A stretch of 64,000 nt of DNA from Rana temporaria (GCF_905171775.1 NC_053490.1:522903022-522967021); one strand, 5' to 3'; numbered from the stretch's first letter, positions 36,561-49,390 are shown. Numbers and translations are program-made. The notes: generated by a model from the letters alone, not told the origin.

Positions 36561-36844
36561 TCTGCACTAAGGTCGCTTTCAGACTGGGCGGTGGCGGTAA
36601 AGCGACGATATTTTTAACGGCGCTTTACTGTAATTTTTGCAGAGGTATTAGGCCGGAAGTGGGCGCTTTTAACCCCCCCCGCGCAAAGCACCGCTGAAGC
36701 GCCGGTTTGGCCGCGGTGCCCATTCATTTCAATGAGCAAGAGCGGTGGAGGAGCGATGTACACACCGCTCCTTCGCCGCTCCAAAGATGCTGCTTGCAGG
36801 ACATTTTTTAACGTCCTGCCAGCGCGTCGCCTCAGTGTGAAAGC
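36561..36844. repeat. Interspersed repeat with inverted ends
   Basis: GTCGCTTTCAGACTGGGCGG near the left and a GTGTGAAAGC end near the right suggest a short inverted-repeat element. Not classified. Confidence 0.35.
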
Positions 36845-36945
36845 ACTCGGGCTGTCACACTGACACTGCAGGGGAGCAACAAAACATGAAAAATGCCAAG
36901 GGGGGGGGGGGGGGAGGTGAATACTTTTGCAAGGCACTGTAGACA
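36845..36945. mobile_element. Tc1-like terminal fragment
   Basis: It ends GGTGAATACTTTTGCAAGGC then ACTGTA, the same terminus as the Tc1-like element ending at 56406. Only about 100 bp remains. Confidence 0.6.
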
Positions 36946-36987
36946 TGAGTGGAAACAACTGAATATCAGGGAGCTGGGAAAATTACC

Positions 36988-37221
36988 TTAACCACTTAAG
37001 GACCGGATGGATTTGCCCCCTTAATGGCTAGGCCATTTTTTTGTGAAATGGCACCGCGTCACTTTAACTGAAGATTGCGCGGTCGTGCGACGTGGCACTC
37101 AAACAAAATTGACGTCCTTTTTCCCCCACAAATAGAGCTTTCTTTTGGGGGTATTTGATCACCTCTGCGGTTTGATTTTTTTGCGCTATAAGCAAACAAA
37201 AAAAAACGTAAATTTTGAAGT
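36988..37221 (+). mobile_element. TTAA element, family A, truncated
   Basis: TTAACCACTTAAGGACCGG start and the family body to GCGCTATAAGC. It is cut off before the next foldback element. Confidence 0.65.
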
Positions 37222-37344
37222 AAAAAAAAAAAAAAACAGTACAACTGCGGCGGCTGGTCTTCAAGTAGTTACAGCGACTGTCAGAAAAATTTACAGCAGA
37301 ACTCATTTGCAGTCTTGCAAATTTTCGCCGTCGCAACTTTAAGC

Positions 37345-37992
37345 GTATGCTCAAACTGAGATACGCTTTAATGTTGCTAAGATACGGCCGGCGTAAGTCT
37401 TCCTACGCCGTCGTATCTTAACTGCATATTTGCGCTGGCCGCTAGGGGCGTGTACGCTGATTTACGCCTAGAATATGTAAATCAGCTAGATACGCCTATT
37501 CACGAACGTACGCTCGGCCGTCGCAGTAAAGATATGCCGTTTACGTAAGGGGTTTTCAGGCGTAAAGATAAACCACCAAAAACATGGCGCAGCCAATGTT
37601 GAGTATGGACGTCGGAACCGCGTCGAATTTTTCAAATTTTACGTCGTTTGCGTAACTCGTCCGTGAATGGGGCTGGCCGTAATTTACGTTCACGTCGAAA
37701 GCATGGCGGTTTGCCGACGTCATTTGGAGCATGCGCACTGGGATAGGTCCACGGACGGCGCATGCGCCGTTCGATCGAAACGTCATTTACGTGGGGTCAC
37801 AGTTAATATACATAAAACACGCCCACAGCTTCAACATTTTAGTTAGGCGGGCTTACGCCGGCCCTAATACGCTACGCCGCCGTAACTTCGGCGGCAAAAT
37901 CTTTGAAAATACTATACTCGCCTCTCAAAGTTACGGCGGCGTAGCGTATAGGAGATACGCTACGCCCGCCTAAAGGTACGTGAATCTACCCC
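37345..37992. mobile_element. Foldback element, left end lost
   Basis: Right terminus GTGAATCTACCCC and interior landmarks GGACGGCGCATGCGCCGT and ACGCCGCCGTAAC. The left terminus is not recognisable. Confidence 0.6.
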
Positions 37993-38044
37993 TATATTGC
38001 CAAAAGTATTGGGACGTCTGCCTTGAGGCTGGGTTTACACTATT

Positions 38045-39775
38045 GCGAATTGGATACCTGTAGAGGAAATGGATACAAGGAATACCGGGATATCTGTAGA
38101 GGAAATGGATACAAGGAATACCGGGATACCTGTAGAGGAAATGGATACAAGGAATACCAGGATATCTGTAGAGGAAATGGATACAAGGAATACCGGGATA
38201 TCTGTAGAGGAAATGGATACAAGGAATACTGGGATATCTGTAGAGGAAATGGATACAAGGAATACCGGGATACCTGTAGAGGAAATGGATACAAGGAATA
38301 CCGGGATATCTGTAGAGGAAATGGATACAAGGAATACCGGGATATCTGTAGAGGAAATGGATACAAGGAATACCGGGATATCTGTAGAGGAAATGGATAC
38401 AAGGAATACTGGGATATCTGTAGAGGAAATGGATACAAGGAATACTGGGATATCTGTAGAGGAAATGGATACAAGGAATACCGGGATACCTGTAGAGGAA
38501 ATGGATACAAGGAATACTGGGATATCTGTAGAGGAAATGGATACAAGGAATACCGGGATATCTGTAGAGGAAATGGATACAAGGAATACTGGGATATCTG
38601 TAGAGGAAATGGATACAAGGAATACCGGGATACCTGTAGAGGAAATGGATACAAGGAATACCGGGATACCTGTAGAGGAAATGGATACAAGGAATACCGG
38701 GATATCTGTAGGGGAAATGGATACAAGGAATACCGGGATACCTGTAGAGGTAATGGATACAAGGAATACCGGGATATCTGTAGAGGAAATGGATACAAGG
38801 AATACCGGGATACCTGTAGAGGAAATGGATACAAGGAATCCCGGGATACCTGTAGAGGAAATGGATACAAGGAATACCGGGATATCTGTAGGGGAAATGG
38901 ATACAAGGAATACCGGGATATCTGTAGGGGAAATGGATACAAGGAATACCGGGATATCTGTAGGGGAAATGGATACAAGGAATACCGGGATATCTGTAGG
39001 GGAAATGGATACAAGGAATACCGGGATATCTGTAGAGGAAATGGATACAAGGAATACCGGGATATCTGTAGGGGAAATGGATACAAGGAATACCGGGATA
39101 CCTGTAGAGGTAATGGATACAAGGAATACCGGGATATCTGTAGGGGAAATGGATACAAGGAATACCGGGATACCTGTAGAGGTAATGGATACAAGGAATA
39201 CCGGGATATCTGTAGAGGAAATGGATACAAGGAATACCGGGATACCTGTAGAGGAAATGGATACAAGGAATCCCGGGATATCTGTAGAGGAAATGGATAC
39301 AAGGAATACCGGGATATCTGTAGAGGAAATGGATACAAGGAATACCGGGATATCTGTAGAGGAAATGGATACAAGGAATACCGGGATACCTGTAGAGGAA
39401 ATGGATACAAGGAATACCGGGATACCTGTAGAGGAAATGGATACAAGGAATACCGGGATACCTGTAGAGGAAATGGATACAAGGAATACCGGGATATCTG
39501 TAGAGGAAATGGATACAAGGAATACCGGGATATCTGTAGGGGAAATGGATACAAGGAATACCGGGATACCTGTAGAGGTAATGGATACAAGGAAAAGTGG
39601 GAAATCTGTACTGGAAATGGATGCAAAAAATACTGGAATATATGAACAGGAAATGGATCTAAGGAATACTGGGATATATAATTCACTGGGAATAGATACA
39701 AGGAATACTGGGATATTATGTACTGGGAATAGATGCAAGGAATACTGGGACATCTTTAGGGGAAAGGATCCAATT
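38045..39775. repeat. 36-bp tandem array (about 43 copies)
   Basis: Units contain GGATACAAGGAATACCGGGA then TATCTGTAGAGGAAAT. The 36-bp period keeps frames open on both strands for 540-603 codons; the 12-residue repeats are artefacts. Degenerate units continue at 40258-40440 beyond an insertion. Confidence 0.95.
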
Positions 39776-40258
39776 AACTGCACCTATCAGTGCTGCCCAT
39801 CAATGCCCAGCACTGCTGTCAATCAGCCCATCATTACTGCCCACCAGTGCCGCCTATTAGTGTCCACCAGTGCCGCCTAACAGTGCCCATCATCGCCACA
39901 TATCAGTGCCACCTATCAGTGGCCATAAGTGCGGTATATTAGTGCCACCTCATCAGTGCCCATAAGTGTTGCACATTAGTGCCCATAAGTGCCACCTCAT
40001 CAATGCCCACCAGCTTATCCTATCAGTGCCCATCAGTGCACATCCATGAAGGCAAACATTACTTGGTTACAAAATTTACTGACAGAAACTAAGTAAAAAA
40101 CGCATATATATAATTTTTTTTTTTTTTTTAATAAAATACCCAGCAGTGATTAAATACCACCAAAAGAACAATTGTCATTCAAAGTGTGACCGTGCTGAAA
40201 GCTGAAAAATGGCCTGGGCAGGAAGGAGGTGTAAGTGCCCGGTAGGCAAGTGGTTAAT
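39770..40258 (-). mobile_element. TTAA element inserted in the 36-bp array
   Basis: Right end CAAGTGGTTAA, with TTAA also near the left (about 39773). Family A text is inverted. It carries an internal TATCAGTGCC/GCCCATCAGTGC array like that of 1726-2635. Degenerate array units lie on both sides. Confidence 0.6.
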
Positions 40259-40440
40259 ACTGGATTATCTGTATGGCAATAGATACAAGGAATACTGGAA
40301 TATTATGTACTGGGAATAGCTACAAGGACTACTGGGACATCTGTAGAGGAAAGAGATACAAGGAATACCAGGATACCTGTAAAGGATATAGAGACAAGGA
40401 ATACCGGGATATCTGTAGGGGAAATGGATGTAAAATTCTG
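40258..40440. repeat. Continuation of the 36-bp array
   Basis: About five diverged units after the insertion. Confidence 0.8.
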
Positions 40441-40441
40441 T

Positions 40442-41695
40442 GGCCCGGATCCTGAGGTCTTACGACGGCGTAGCGCCATGTACGCCGTCGTAAGTCCGAA
40501 TCCGACCCGTCATATCTATGCGCCTGATTCTTAGAATCAGTTACGCATAGATATCCATTAGATCCGACAGGGGTAAGTCTCTTACGCCGTCCGATCTAAA
40601 CTGCATTTTTTTTTGACCGCTAGGTGGCGCTTCCGTCGAATTCCGCGTTGAGTATGCAAATTTAGCTAGATACGCGAATTCCCGAACGTACGAGCGGCCG
40701 ACGCAGTAAAGTTACGACGTTTACGTTAGGCTTTTCCCGGCGTATAGTTGCCCCTGCTATGAGGCGCAGCCAATGTTAAAGCGGGAGTTCACCCATTTAT
40801 TCAATTTTTTTTTTTTCTCCCCTTAGCTTCCTGCTCGTTCGGTCTAGGGGAATCGGCTATTTGTATTAAAATATGAGCAGTACTTACCCGTTTTCGAGCT
40901 GCATCTTCTCCGTCGCTTCCGGGTATGGGTCTTCGGGAGCGGGCGTTCCTTCTTGATTGACAGTCTTCCGAGAGGCTTCCGACGGTCGCATCCATCGCGT
41001 CACTCGTAGCCGAAAGAAGCCGAACGTCGGTGCGGCTCTATACTGCACCTGCGCACCGACGTTCGGCTTCTTTCGGAAAATCGTGACGCGATGGATGCGA
41101 CCGTCGGAAGCCTCTCGGACGACTGTCAATCAAGAAGGAACGCCCATTCCCGCAGCCCATACCCGGAAGCGACGGAGAGGATGCGTCTCGTAAACGGGTA
41201 AGTACTGCACATATTTTAAAACAAATTGCCGATTCCCCTAGAGAAAACGAGCAGGAATCTAAGGGGAAAAAGTGCCCTCTAAGGGTGAACCCCCGCTTTA
41301 AGTATGGCCGTCGTTCCCGCATCAAAATTTTAAAAAGTTACGTCGTTTGCGTAAGTCGTCCGTGAATGGGGCTGGACGTCATTTACGTTCACGTCGAAAC
41401 CAATGACGTCCTTGCGGCGTACTTTGGAGCAATGCACACTGGAAAATTCCACGGACGGCGCATGCGCCATTCCGCAAAAACGTCAATCACGTCGGGTCAC
41501 AGTAGTTTAACATAAAACACGCCCCCCCTTCCACATTTGAATTGGGCGGGCTTACGCCGGCCGATTTACGCTACGCCGCCGCAACTTACGGAGCAAGTGC
41601 TTTGAGAATACAGCACTTGCCCGTGTAAGTTGCGGCGGCGTAACGTAAATCGGATACGTTACTCCGATGTACAAGAATCTGGGCCTATGACTGCT
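40442..41695. mobile_element. Foldback element carrying a TTAA insertion
   Basis: Termini GGCCCGGATCC and AGAATCTGGGCC. It is interrupted at a TTAA by 40780-41297. Removing that restores the family phrase GCCAATGTTAAGTATGGCCG. Confidence 0.7.
40780..41297. mobile_element. TTAA element, family C, with long palindrome
   Basis: TTAA at 40776-40779 and 41298-41301. Termini AGCGGGAGTTCACCC and GGGTGAACCCCCGCT. The middle (about 40910-41177) is an inverted repeat with arms near 130 bp centred around 41043. Confidence 0.8.
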
Positions 41696-42265
41696 GAAAG
41701 GGGGAGGGGTGATATAGTCCAGGTGTGAATCTGCAATGCTAATGATGTCATTGACACATCGCTCCTCTATCCTCCAGGTTCATTACAGGAGAGATTTTTA
41801 TCTGCATCATTGATGATGTATAGAGCATCCCTTCACAGCACCCACAATGCACCGCTTCCACCAGCAACAACAAAACGCTTGCATCATGCATAATCCCTCG
41901 CTATAATAAGCAACGCACTTTTCCCGTTAACCATTTCAGGATTGGAGAGAGTTTTGCCTTCCAGTGTTGAACCAGTTTTAGGTGATAAAAAAACTAACTA
42001 TGCAAGATATCCAACATCTACATTTGGCATTGTGTAGGCCTCTCCTTCTCCAACGTTAAATTATGGAAACATCTGCTGGATTTTAGTAAAAAAAAAATGG
42101 AAATGTGGAATATTTTGCAAACGAATTTAAAAAATGAGCGCGTATCGAAAAAACAAAATAACACAATATTTACTCAGCTATTAATGTTTGTTTTAGGACT
42201 TCATGTACATGAGCGCATTCACCTGTACAGCTGAAACAAGCTGCATATCTGCCCGGGATATTCCA
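41696..42265. other. Unique-looking spacer
   Basis: No recognised repeat and no supported gene. Confidence 0.3.
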
Positions 42266-42269
42266 CTGC

Positions 42270-42822
42270 TGCCATAAGCATGACCCGACGTGATTGACGT
42301 TTTTCACGAACGGCACATGCGCCATCCGTGGAATTTTCCAGTGTGCATTGCTCCAAAGTACGCCGCAAGGACGTCATTGGTTTCGACGTGAACGTAAATG
42401 ACTTCCAGCCCCATTCACGGACGACTTACGCAAACTACGTTAATTTTTCAAATTTCGTCACGGGAACGACGGCCATACTTAACATTGGTGCGCAGCATAT
42501 ACGCCTCATATAGCAGGGGTAACTTTACGCCGGGAAAAGCCTAACGTAAACGGCGTAAATGTACTGCGGCGTACGTTCGTGAATTCGCGTATCTAGCTGA
42601 TTTACATATTCTAGGCGTAAATCAGAGTACACGCCCCTAGCGGCCAGCGTAAATATGCAGTTAAGATCCGACGGCGTAAGAGACTTACGCCGGTCGGATC
42701 TAATAGAAATCTATGCGTAACTGATTCTATGAATCAGGCGCATAGATACGACGGCTCAACTCAGAGATAAGACAGCGTATCTGGAGATACGCCGTCGTAT
42801 CTCCTCTGAGAATCTGGCCCCC
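42270..42822. mobile_element. Foldback element, left end lost
   Basis: Right terminus GAGAATCTGGCCC with family landmarks from GACCCGACGTGATTGACG on. The left third is missing. Confidence 0.6.
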
Positions 42823-43175
42823 AATGTTCCAAATGCACACTATGTGAATGTAGTGATGTCTGGTGGGAAAATGAAAAGAACAGAAGGAATGTTGAAGGAG
42901 GCACAGATCCGTAGAATAGATGAAGCAGAAGCAGGGAGATCCTTGTACTGCAGCTCCTCAGGTACAGCTTCCCCTTCAGCAAGAAGAACGGTGATCAGCA
43001 CAGTAGTCACATCACCAAATATCCCTGCAAATCTGATGAGACTAGCAGTCAGAGGAAGCAGTGCCTTGGGTTGGCCATACATCAGTAGAGTTTTTATTTT
43101 ATTTTTTGCTCAATTGCAAAATTTTTAGAATTTTTATGAAAACTCATTCATCAGACCATTTGATTGCGCAATCCT
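42823..43175. other. Unassigned spacer
   Basis: No gene supported; the short open frames here show no domain. Confidence 0.3.
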
Positions 43176-44136
43176 TTAACCACTTAACCCCCGGACCATA
43201 TTTCTGGTAAAAAGACCAGAGCACTTTTTGCGATTCGGCATTCGTTTTAACTGACAATTGCGCGGTCGTGCGACGTGGCTCCCAAACAAAATTGGCGTCC
43301 TTTCTTTTCCACAAATAAAGCTTTCTTTTGGTGGTATTTGATCACCTCTGCGTTTTTTTTTTTTGTTTTTGCGCTATAAACAAAAATAGAGCGACAATTT
43401 TGAAAAAAAATAATATTTTTTACTTTTTGCTATAATAAATATCCCCCAAAAATATATAAGAAAAACTTATTTTTTCCTCAGTTTAGGACGATACGTATTC
43501 TTCTACATATTTTTCGTAAAAAAAATCGCAATAAGCGTTTGATTGGTTTGCGCAAAAGTTATAGTGTTTGAGGCGATTAAGTTTGCATTTGTTGCGCTAT
43601 ACAAGTTACTCACTCACTCACTCACTTTACAAAATAGGGGGTATTTTATGGCATTTTTTACTAGTAATGGCGGCGATCAGCGATTTTTTTTTTTTTCGGT
43701 ACTGCGACATTATGGCGGACACTTTTGACACATTTTTGGGACCATTGGCATTTTTATAACAATCAGTGCTATAAAAATGCATTGGATTACTATAAAAATG
43801 CCACTGGCAGTGAAAGGGTTAACACTAAGGGGGTGGGGAAGGGGTTAAGTATGTTCCCTGGGTGTGTTCTAACTGTGAGGGGGGGTGGCCTCACTAGGGG
43901 AAATGACTGATCTTCTGTTCATACATTGTATGAACAGAAGATCAGCATTTCTCTCCCTTATAGGACTGGGAGCTGTGTGACGAGCGATCGCGTGTGCCCG
44001 GCGGCGATCGCGCCCGCCGGGCACGGGAGACGGGGGCGAGTGGCCTGCAAAAGAGCCGACGTAGAGCTACGGGCTCTCGCGCAGGGGAGCCGACCTGCCG
44101 CCGTAAAACGACGGCGGCTGGTCGGCAACTGGTTAA
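43176..44136 (+). mobile_element. Complete TTAA element, family A
   Basis: TTAA at 43176-43179 and 44133-44136. Same body as 34390-35336, with a local (CACT)n expansion at about 43604-43624. Confidence 0.8.
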
Positions 44137-44442
44137 TCAACAAATTATATGTGAAAGCCCTTAATATTTCTTCTAAATCTGCTACTTGAATGGTATTCCA
44201 GTGAGGTCTCTTTTGTGCCTGCATCCCTTTAGACGTGTTCCTATTGGGAGTATACCATCAAAAATGTCATTTTTGGTGCAGGGGATGCCTGAAATCTGAC
44301 TTGTATCTTAGACCCCTGTCACACTGGGACGCCTGTAAAGCATTTTGATGGGCAAAAAGTAAAATTTTAGTCTCACCAGACCATAGCACCTTCCTCCACG
44401 CATTTTAGGAATCTCCCACATGCCTTTTCGCAAACTCAAAAC

Positions 44443-46047
44443 TAGGAATGTCCCGATACTAGTATCGGTATCAGTACCGATACCAAGCATTTCCCCGAGT
44501 ACTTGTACTCGGGGGAAATGCTCCGATGCCTCAGCCGATAGCTGGGCAGGCAGGGGAGTTGCAAGTCTTCTCCCCCCGTGCTGTCTTTCCCCCATGTTCC
44601 GCGCTGTCCTCTCTTTCCCCCCCCGTGTTCCGCGCTGTCCTCTCTTTCCCCCCCCCGTGTTCCGTGCTGTGCTCTCTTTCCCCCGTGTTCCGTGCTGTCC
44701 TCTCTTTCCCCCCGTGTTCCATGCTGTCCTCTCTTTCCCCCCATGTTCCGTGCTGTCCTCTCTTTCCCCCCCGTGTTCCGTGCTGTCCTCTCTCCCCCCC
44801 CTGTGTTCCGTGCTGTCCTCTCTCTCCCCCCCTGTGTTCCGTGCTGTCCTCTCTCTCCCCCCCCCTGTGTTCCGTGCTGTCCTCTCTCTCCCCCCCCTGT
44901 GTTCCGTGCTGTCCTCTCTCCCCCCCGTGTTCCGTGCTGTCCTCTCTCCCCCCCCGTGTTCCGTGCTGTCCTCTCTCCCCCCCGTGTTCCGTGCTGTCCT
45001 CTCTCCCCCCCCCCGTGTTCCGTGCTGTCCTCTCTCCCCCCCCCCCCGTGTTCCGTGCTGTCCTCTCTCCCCCCCCCGTGTTCCGTGCTGTCCTCTCTTC
45101 CCCCCCGTGTTCCGTGCTGTCCTCTCTTCCCCCCCGTGTTCCGTGCTGTCCTCTCTTCCCCCCCGTGTTCCGTGCTGTCCTCTCTTCCCCCCCGTGTTCC
45201 GTGCTGTCCTCTCTTCCCCCCCGTGTTCCGTGCTGTCCTCTCTTCCCCCCCGTGTTCCGTGCTGTCCTCTCTCCCCCCTGTGTTCCGTGCTGTCCTCTCT
45301 TCCCCCCTGTGTTCCGTGCTGTCCTCTCTTCCCCCCCGTGTTCCGTGCTGTCCTCTCTTCCCCCCCGTGTTCCGTGCTGTCCTCTCTTCCCCCCCGTGTT
45401 CCGTGCTGTCCTCTCTCCCCCCGTGTTCCGTGCTGTCCTCTCTCCCCCCCGTGTTCTGTGCTGTCCTCTCTCCCCCCTCAATTTGTCAGGATGGAGAGCG
45501 GAGGTAGGAGACGCTAAACCCGGCTCCTACCTTTTCAGAATGAACAGAGTCAGTGATCACTGACTCTGTCCATTCATATAACTGAGCTTCGTTACTTGTG
45601 TTTACGATGCTTCAGTTTATGAATGGAGAGGAGCTTCTCGCCATTCATTTCAGCTGAGGCTGCAGAGAAAGGGACTGGGGAATCTGTGTCCCTAGTCCCT
45701 TTCTCTGCCTTAAAGGGGAGATGTCAGAGGTCTGTTAAGACCCCTGATATCTCTCCAAAGACCCCCAACAGGGCTGATTAAAAAAAAAAATATATATTAT
45801 TTTTTTAAATAAATAAAAATAAAATGTAAATAAAAAAACACACTGACAAGCCACCCCCCACCTAAAAAACACAAAAAAAACCGAAAACAAAAAATCACTG
45901 TAAAAAAAAAAAAAATTGCAAAAAAAAAAATATATGCTGTCACATGACATAAAAAAAAGTATCGGTAATCGGTATCGGCGAGTACTTGAAAAAAAGTAAC
46001 GGTACTTGTACTCAGTCTAAAAAAAAGTGGTATCGGAAACAACCCTA
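44443..46047. mobile_element. hAT-like element, target duplication CTCAAAAC
   Basis: Termini TAGGAATGTCCCGATAC and GTATCGGAAACAACCCTA. Identical 8-bp flanks at 44435-44442 and 46048-46055 lie inside the Tc1-like transposase remnant. It belongs with 17496 and 48950 by terminus. It contains a C-rich minisatellite. Confidence 0.85.
44575..45478. repeat. 27-32-bp minisatellite (about 30 copies)
   Basis: Units GTGTTCCGTGCTGTCCTCTC plus a C run of variable length. The variable C run shifts frame, and the long open frames here are artefacts. Confidence 0.95.
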
Positions 46048-46132
46048 CTCAAAACGTGCCATTTTGTTTTTTGCTGAAAGTAATGGCTTTCTTCTGGCCA
46101 CTCTGCCATAAAACCCAACTTTATGGAGCGTA

Positions 46133-46499
46133 CGCATACCTCCCAACATTTTGAGATAGGAATGAGGGACACCTACTAACAAACGTATGTAGGCATAGGA
46201 CACGCCCCCTGACACACCCTCTTAAAGAAGAATTAACCAAAAAAAAAGTTAAAGGACTTTTCTTTACCACTACTATTCTTTTATATTGGCTTTTAAAATG
46301 TATTAATGCAGCAATTTAGAAATTTGGATGAAAGGCTTGGCACTGGGAAACACTTTTTTAAAGATAAAAAGTGCATTTTATATACAACTCCATAGATCAG
46401 ACCAAAATGGGGGACAAATGAGGAGGAAAGAGGGACAGAGGGACATTGCTCGAAATCAGGGACAGTCCCTCGAAATCAGGGACAGTTGGGAGGTATGCG
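46133..46499. mobile_element. TA-flanked mariner-like element
   Basis: Inverted termini CGCATACCTCCCAAC and GTTGGGAGGTATGCG, flanked by TA (46131-46132 and 46500-46501). Removal restores the Tc1-like phrase GGAGCGTACGGCTT. Same family as 9447-9854. Confidence 0.8.
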
Positions 46500-47117
46500 T
46501 ACGGCTTATTGTCGTCCTATGTACAGATACTCCAGTCTCTGCTGTGGAACTCTGCAGCTCCTCCAGGGTTACCTTAGGTCTCTGTGCCGCCTCTCTGATT
46601 AATGCCCTCCTTGCCCGCTCCGTGAGTTTTGGTGTGCGGCCGTCTCTTGGCAGGTTTGCTGTTGTGCCATGTTCTTTTCATTTGGTTATGATAGATTTGA
46701 TGGGGCTCCTAGGGATCATCAAAGATTTGGATATTTTTTTTTATAACCCTGACTTGTACTTCACAACAACATTGTCCCTTCCTTGTTCCCTTCCTTGTTT
46801 GGAGAGTTCCTTGGTCTTCATGCCAGTGTTTGCTTAGTGGTGCCTCTTGCTTAGGTGGTGCAGCCTCTGGGGCCTTTCAAAAAGGTGTGTCTATGTAATG
46901 ACAGATCATGTGACACTTAGATTGCACACGGGTGGACATCATTTCACTAATTACCATATATACTCGAGTATAAGCCAAGTTTTTCAGCCCTTTTTTTTAG
47001 GGCTGAAAAATACACCCCTCGGCTTATACTCAAGTCACTGTACCTGAAGGGCTGCGAGTGTCCATTGTTTAAAAGTCGCGGCTTCCCCCTGGTCCCTTCC
47101 GTGATAAGCGTTTCTCT

Positions 47118-48493
47118 GGCCCGGATTCAGATACATTTTCGTATCTATCGGCGGGCGTAGCGTATCTCAGATACACTACGCCACCGTAACTTAGGGCCAA
47201 TGCTGTATCTTGGCCTAGGCCAACAAGGCCCAGGCCTATGGCAGCACTTTGCAGGGGGGCAGCACGAGAAGAGTCCTTGTGGCTTGACTTTTAGTGTTGC
47301 ACCAGTCTTGAGGTGGACTGGGCCGGGAGGCAAATCAGTCTAGTGCCCCCATAAAGTGGCCGCACTACTGTCGGTATAAAATTAACTGGCAAGTCCACCA
47401 TCAGGGGGGAAGCCCATACACATGGAGGAGGCTAGGGCCGCAGACCCCAACCAATGAGTTGTTGTGTGGGCGGGCGGCGTTCCGCAACTGGGAGGGGGGC
47501 TTTGCGTCGCTTCTAGTTTTGACTGTCCTATAATAACAGTGGACCTCCCACCTGAGTTCTCAGCTAGAGAGACAGATGCCATGTCAGGAGGCTAAAAACT
47601 GTCAAAAAGTCAGCTGACGGGCTCCATAGCAAAACAGGAAGTCAGAGTAATTTGTCAGAGTAAATTGCTGCAAATTAAGGGACTCTACTGCCCCCCAAGG
47701 CCCTCAGAACTGGTGTCCTCACTGGAAAATGTCAGGGTGGATCCTAAATGGGGGTGTGGCCTTGACAGGAAAGGGTGGGAAGGGGTGGGTCATATTTAAA
47801 TTAGGGGGTTCACGAGTTTCGTCAGGCCTAGGGCAGCACAAAACCTAAATACACCACTGCTTAGGGCGCAAGTTCCGTATTCAGAAAGAACTTGCGCCCT
47901 AAGTTACGGCGGCGTAGTGTAAATGTGTCGGCGTAAGCCCGCCTAATTCAAATGTGGATGATGTGGGCGTGTTTTATTGAAATTACTTGTGACCCCACGT
48001 AATTGATGTTTCTTACGAACGGCGCATGCGCCGTCCGTGAACGTTTCCAAGTGCGCATGCTCCAAATTATGCCGCAAACTGTCAATGCTTTCGACGTGAG
48101 CGTAACTTACGTACAGCCCTATTCGCGAACGACTTATGCAAACTACGTAAAATACGACGCTGTTCATTCGTTTCCGACGTCCATACCTAACACGACTTAC
48201 CCCTGCTTTATGAGGGGTATCTTTACGCCGGAAAAAGCCTTACGTAAACGACGTAAGCGTATCTACCTATTTTGCATATTCGATGCGGAAGTCTAGGGAA
48301 GCGCCCCTAGCGGTCAGCGTAAATATTGCACCCTATGATACGATGGCGTAGGAGACTTACGCCGCTCGTATCTAGGCAACATTGAGGCGTATCTGATTCT
48401 ATGAATCAGGCGCCGAGATGCGATGGCCCACACTCAGAGTTACGACAGCGTATCTGGAGATACGCCGTCGTAACTGCTTTCTGAATCCGGGCC
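47118..48493. mobile_element. Foldback element containing a hAT
   Basis: Termini GGCCCGGATTCAG and CTGAATCCGGGCC. Family body with ACGAACGGCGCATGCGCCGT. No clear 3-bp duplication (TCT versus ACT). The hAT at 47198-47859 splits its left arm. Confidence 0.75.
47198..47859. mobile_element. hAT-like element, target duplication CTTAGGGC
   Basis: Termini CAATGCTGTAT and ATACACCACTG are imperfect inverts. Identical 8-bp flanks lie at 47190-47197 and 47860-47867. Internal text includes GGCCTAGGCCAACAAGGCCC. No coding frame. Confidence 0.75.
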
Positions 48494-49119
48494 ACTGTGT
48501 TCAGTGTTCCCGACTATCACGAATGTTCTCTTGTCTGAGGATGAAAAGACGTCTGTGATTGGCGGAACACTGAACACAGTGTCTGCTGGGAAACAGAGTC
48601 CGAGGATGAGAAGACGTCTGTGATAGGCTGCTGGGAAACGCCTATCGTGGAACGGGACCAGGAGGAGACCGCGACTTTTAAACAATGAATGGACGCCCGC
48701 AGAATTTTAGGTACATTGACTCGGGTACAGGGAAGCTTCAATGGGCACAGTGAGGTTGCAATGGGCACAATGAGGTTGGGCACAGTGAGGCGTGCAAATG
48801 GGCATTGTTGACCCTCTTTTTCCACTTGCAGTAGCTGCTGCATTCTCACCCTAAGCTTATACTCGAGTCAATACGTTTTCCCAGTTTTTTGGGGGTAAAA
48901 TTAGGTACCTCGGCTTATATGCGGGTCGGCTTATACTTGAGTATAAACTAGGGTTGTCCCGATACCACTTTTTTAGGACTGAGTACAAGTAACGATACTT
49001 TTTTTCATGTACTCGCCGATACCGATTACCGATACTTTTTTTTAAAAATGTGTCCATGTGTCCCTAAATGCAGCCATATGTCCCCAAAGAGAAAGCCAAG
49101 TGCCCCCCCACCCCCCCCG

Positions 49120-49390
49120 CTACCTAGTTGATCAGCGCGGGGAACATTACAGCTTTCATTTGAATAGCTGTGTGTTCCCCGCTGCGCCTCGTCATATATA
49201 GCCCCTCCCCCTTGTCCGGGCACTTTGATAGACAGATTACCTGTCCAATCCTGGGACGGGTAATCTGTCTATCAAAGTCCCCGGACAAGGGGAGGGGCTA
49301 TATATGACGAGGCGCGGCGGGGAACACACAGCTATTCAAATGAAAGCTGTAATGTTCCCCGCGCTGATCAACTAGGTAGCGGGGGGGTGG
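49120..49390. repeat. Long palindrome in the hAT core
   Basis: Arms run from CTACCTAGTTGATCAGCGC to its inverse, centred near 49250. It is homologous to the palindrome at 9335-9446 in a hAT with different termini. Confidence 0.9.

Larger units (their letters stand above)
44345..46821 (-). pseudogene. Tc1-like transposase remnant
   Basis: The start codon is at 46819-46821 (MKTKELSKQ). Further left on the minus strand the text reads LTERARRALIREA and then TLEELQSSTAE-type sequence, the helix-turn-helix part of Tc1-like transposases. The piece at 46048-46132 and the first 100 bases of the nest (44345-44442) correspond to the start of the DDE domain. The frame is broken by a stop, indels and two insertions, and the C-terminal half is absent, so it cannot be functional. 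The full-length family is about 340 residues. Confidence 0.75.

Noticed and set aside
38023..39880. 540- to 603-codon open frames on both strands
   Set aside because: They result from the 36-bp array, a multiple of three with no stop in several frames.
44420..45563. Long Pro/Cys frames at the C-rich array
   Set aside because: They are artefacts of a minisatellite inside a hAT element; the C-run length varies between units.
47118..48493. 3-bp duplication for this foldback copy
   Set aside because: The flanks read TCT and ACT, so a duplication cannot be claimed here.
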